DNA of 20,540 nucleotides, taken from assembly GCA_009885445.1 (NCBI GenBank), contig VFKQ01000088.1, positions 1-20,540 on the forward strand, given 5' to 3'. A program made the translations under genes and the position numbers. Under the pieces are notes generated by a model. The model was not told where the DNA came from, did no database searches, and saw only the letters and a program-made list of their open reading frames with translations. This stretch comes from Anaerolineaceae bacterium. Its GTDB lineage: Bacteria; Chloroflexota; Anaerolineae; Anaerolineales; Villigracilaceae. Below, piece by piece: positions 20,249-20,540 of this stretch (position 1 is the stretch's first letter; the number at the start of each line of letters is the position of its first letter).

Positions 20249-20540
20249 ATGTTGTGGAAAACGAACGACCCAGATACCAAGAAGATTTTATATGTTCAAA
20301 CGCACGGGGAAAAAGACCCTGAACGAACGGCGACGCCCTTCTTCCTAGCCACAGCGGGAGCGGCAATGGATAATGAAGTCTGCATCTACTTCACGATGAA
20401 CGGTCCGCAGTGTTTGGCAAAAGGCAACGGTGACAAGATCACCATTCCACGCAAGGGCGGCAATGGCAAAGAGCTCAAGTATTTTATTGACCAGGCACAG
20501 GAGATCGGTGTGCGCTTGTTGGTTTGCCAGCCCTCATTGG
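20249..20540 (+). CDS. DsrE-like protein, partial (runs off the window)
   Basis: AGGAG lies directly behind the STAS stop codon, and an ATG follows at 20249. The 97 visible residues begin MLWKTNDPDTKKILYVQTHG and show the DsrE-fold pattern: a first strand ILYVQTHG, a helix TPFFLATAGAAMDNEV, a second strand CIYFTMNGPQCL, and a third, IGVRLLVCQPSL. The Cys of LLVCQPS (about residue 93) aligns with the reactive Cys135 in the DsrE2-like protein upstream (RLIGCQMT). The 12-base gap to the STAS gene implies one operon. The C-terminal part lies outside the window. Confidence 0.82.
   Translation, partial: MLWKTNDPDTKKILYVQTHGEKDPERTATPFFLATAGAAMDNEVCIYFTMNGPQCLAKGNGDKITIPRKGGNGKELKYFIDQAQEIGVRLLVCQPSL

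Overview
The window looks like a chromosomal segment from a member of the phylum Chloroflexota, probably class Anaerolineae. This is an inference from gene style, not from a marker gene: Ser/Thr kinases with Pro/Thr-rich extracellular linkers, a triple-FHA ABC transporter, a DinG helicase with an N-terminal exonuclease, and a TusA/DsrE/STAS cluster. No rRNA, tRNA, CRISPR array or integrase gene was seen.

Region 1 (1-3296) is an accessory array read entirely on the minus strand. It holds four complete two-gene toxin-antitoxin-like modules and the start of a fifth: RelE-like; AF2212-like antitoxin plus retropepsin-like protease; RelE-like with a different antitoxin; and TumE-like with a frameshifted toxin. 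Each module is preceded by a copy of the same ~120-225 bp intergenic repeat. The repeat ends at the start codon of the first gene and carries an extended -10 promoter and a Shine-Dalgarno at a fixed distance from the ATG, so every module seems to be driven by an identical portable promoter. The array starts directly behind dinG.

Region 2 (3297-6089) is a large exonuclease-DinG helicase on the minus strand.

Region 3 (6396-18571) is a phospho-signalling and cell-envelope block. It contains a membrane-anchored PP2C phosphatase, a three-FHA ABC-2 transporter, a membrane serine hydrolase of the beta-lactamase family, an MprF-like lipid aminoacyl transferase/flippase, and two convergent membrane Ser/Thr kinases. 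Two small kinase N-terminal remnants lie upstream of mprF. The phosphatase, FHA protein and kinases could form one circuit: kinases and phosphatase set phosphothreonine marks and FHA domains read them. A run of five NATxx-type pentapeptides in the FHA transporter, and similar N/D-A-T-x-x-acidic motifs in a kinase linker, are candidate marks.

Two nearly identical ~128 bp MITE-like elements (7627-7755 and 18686-18813) lie in inverted orientation at either side of this block. The first still has a perfect 8-bp target-site duplication.

Region 4 (18823-20540) is a plus-strand sulfur-relay-like operon: a TusA family protein, a DsrE2-like protein, a STAS domain protein and a second, truncated DsrE-like protein. 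It is preceded by a recognisable promoter and a 16-bp-arm hairpin in the leader.
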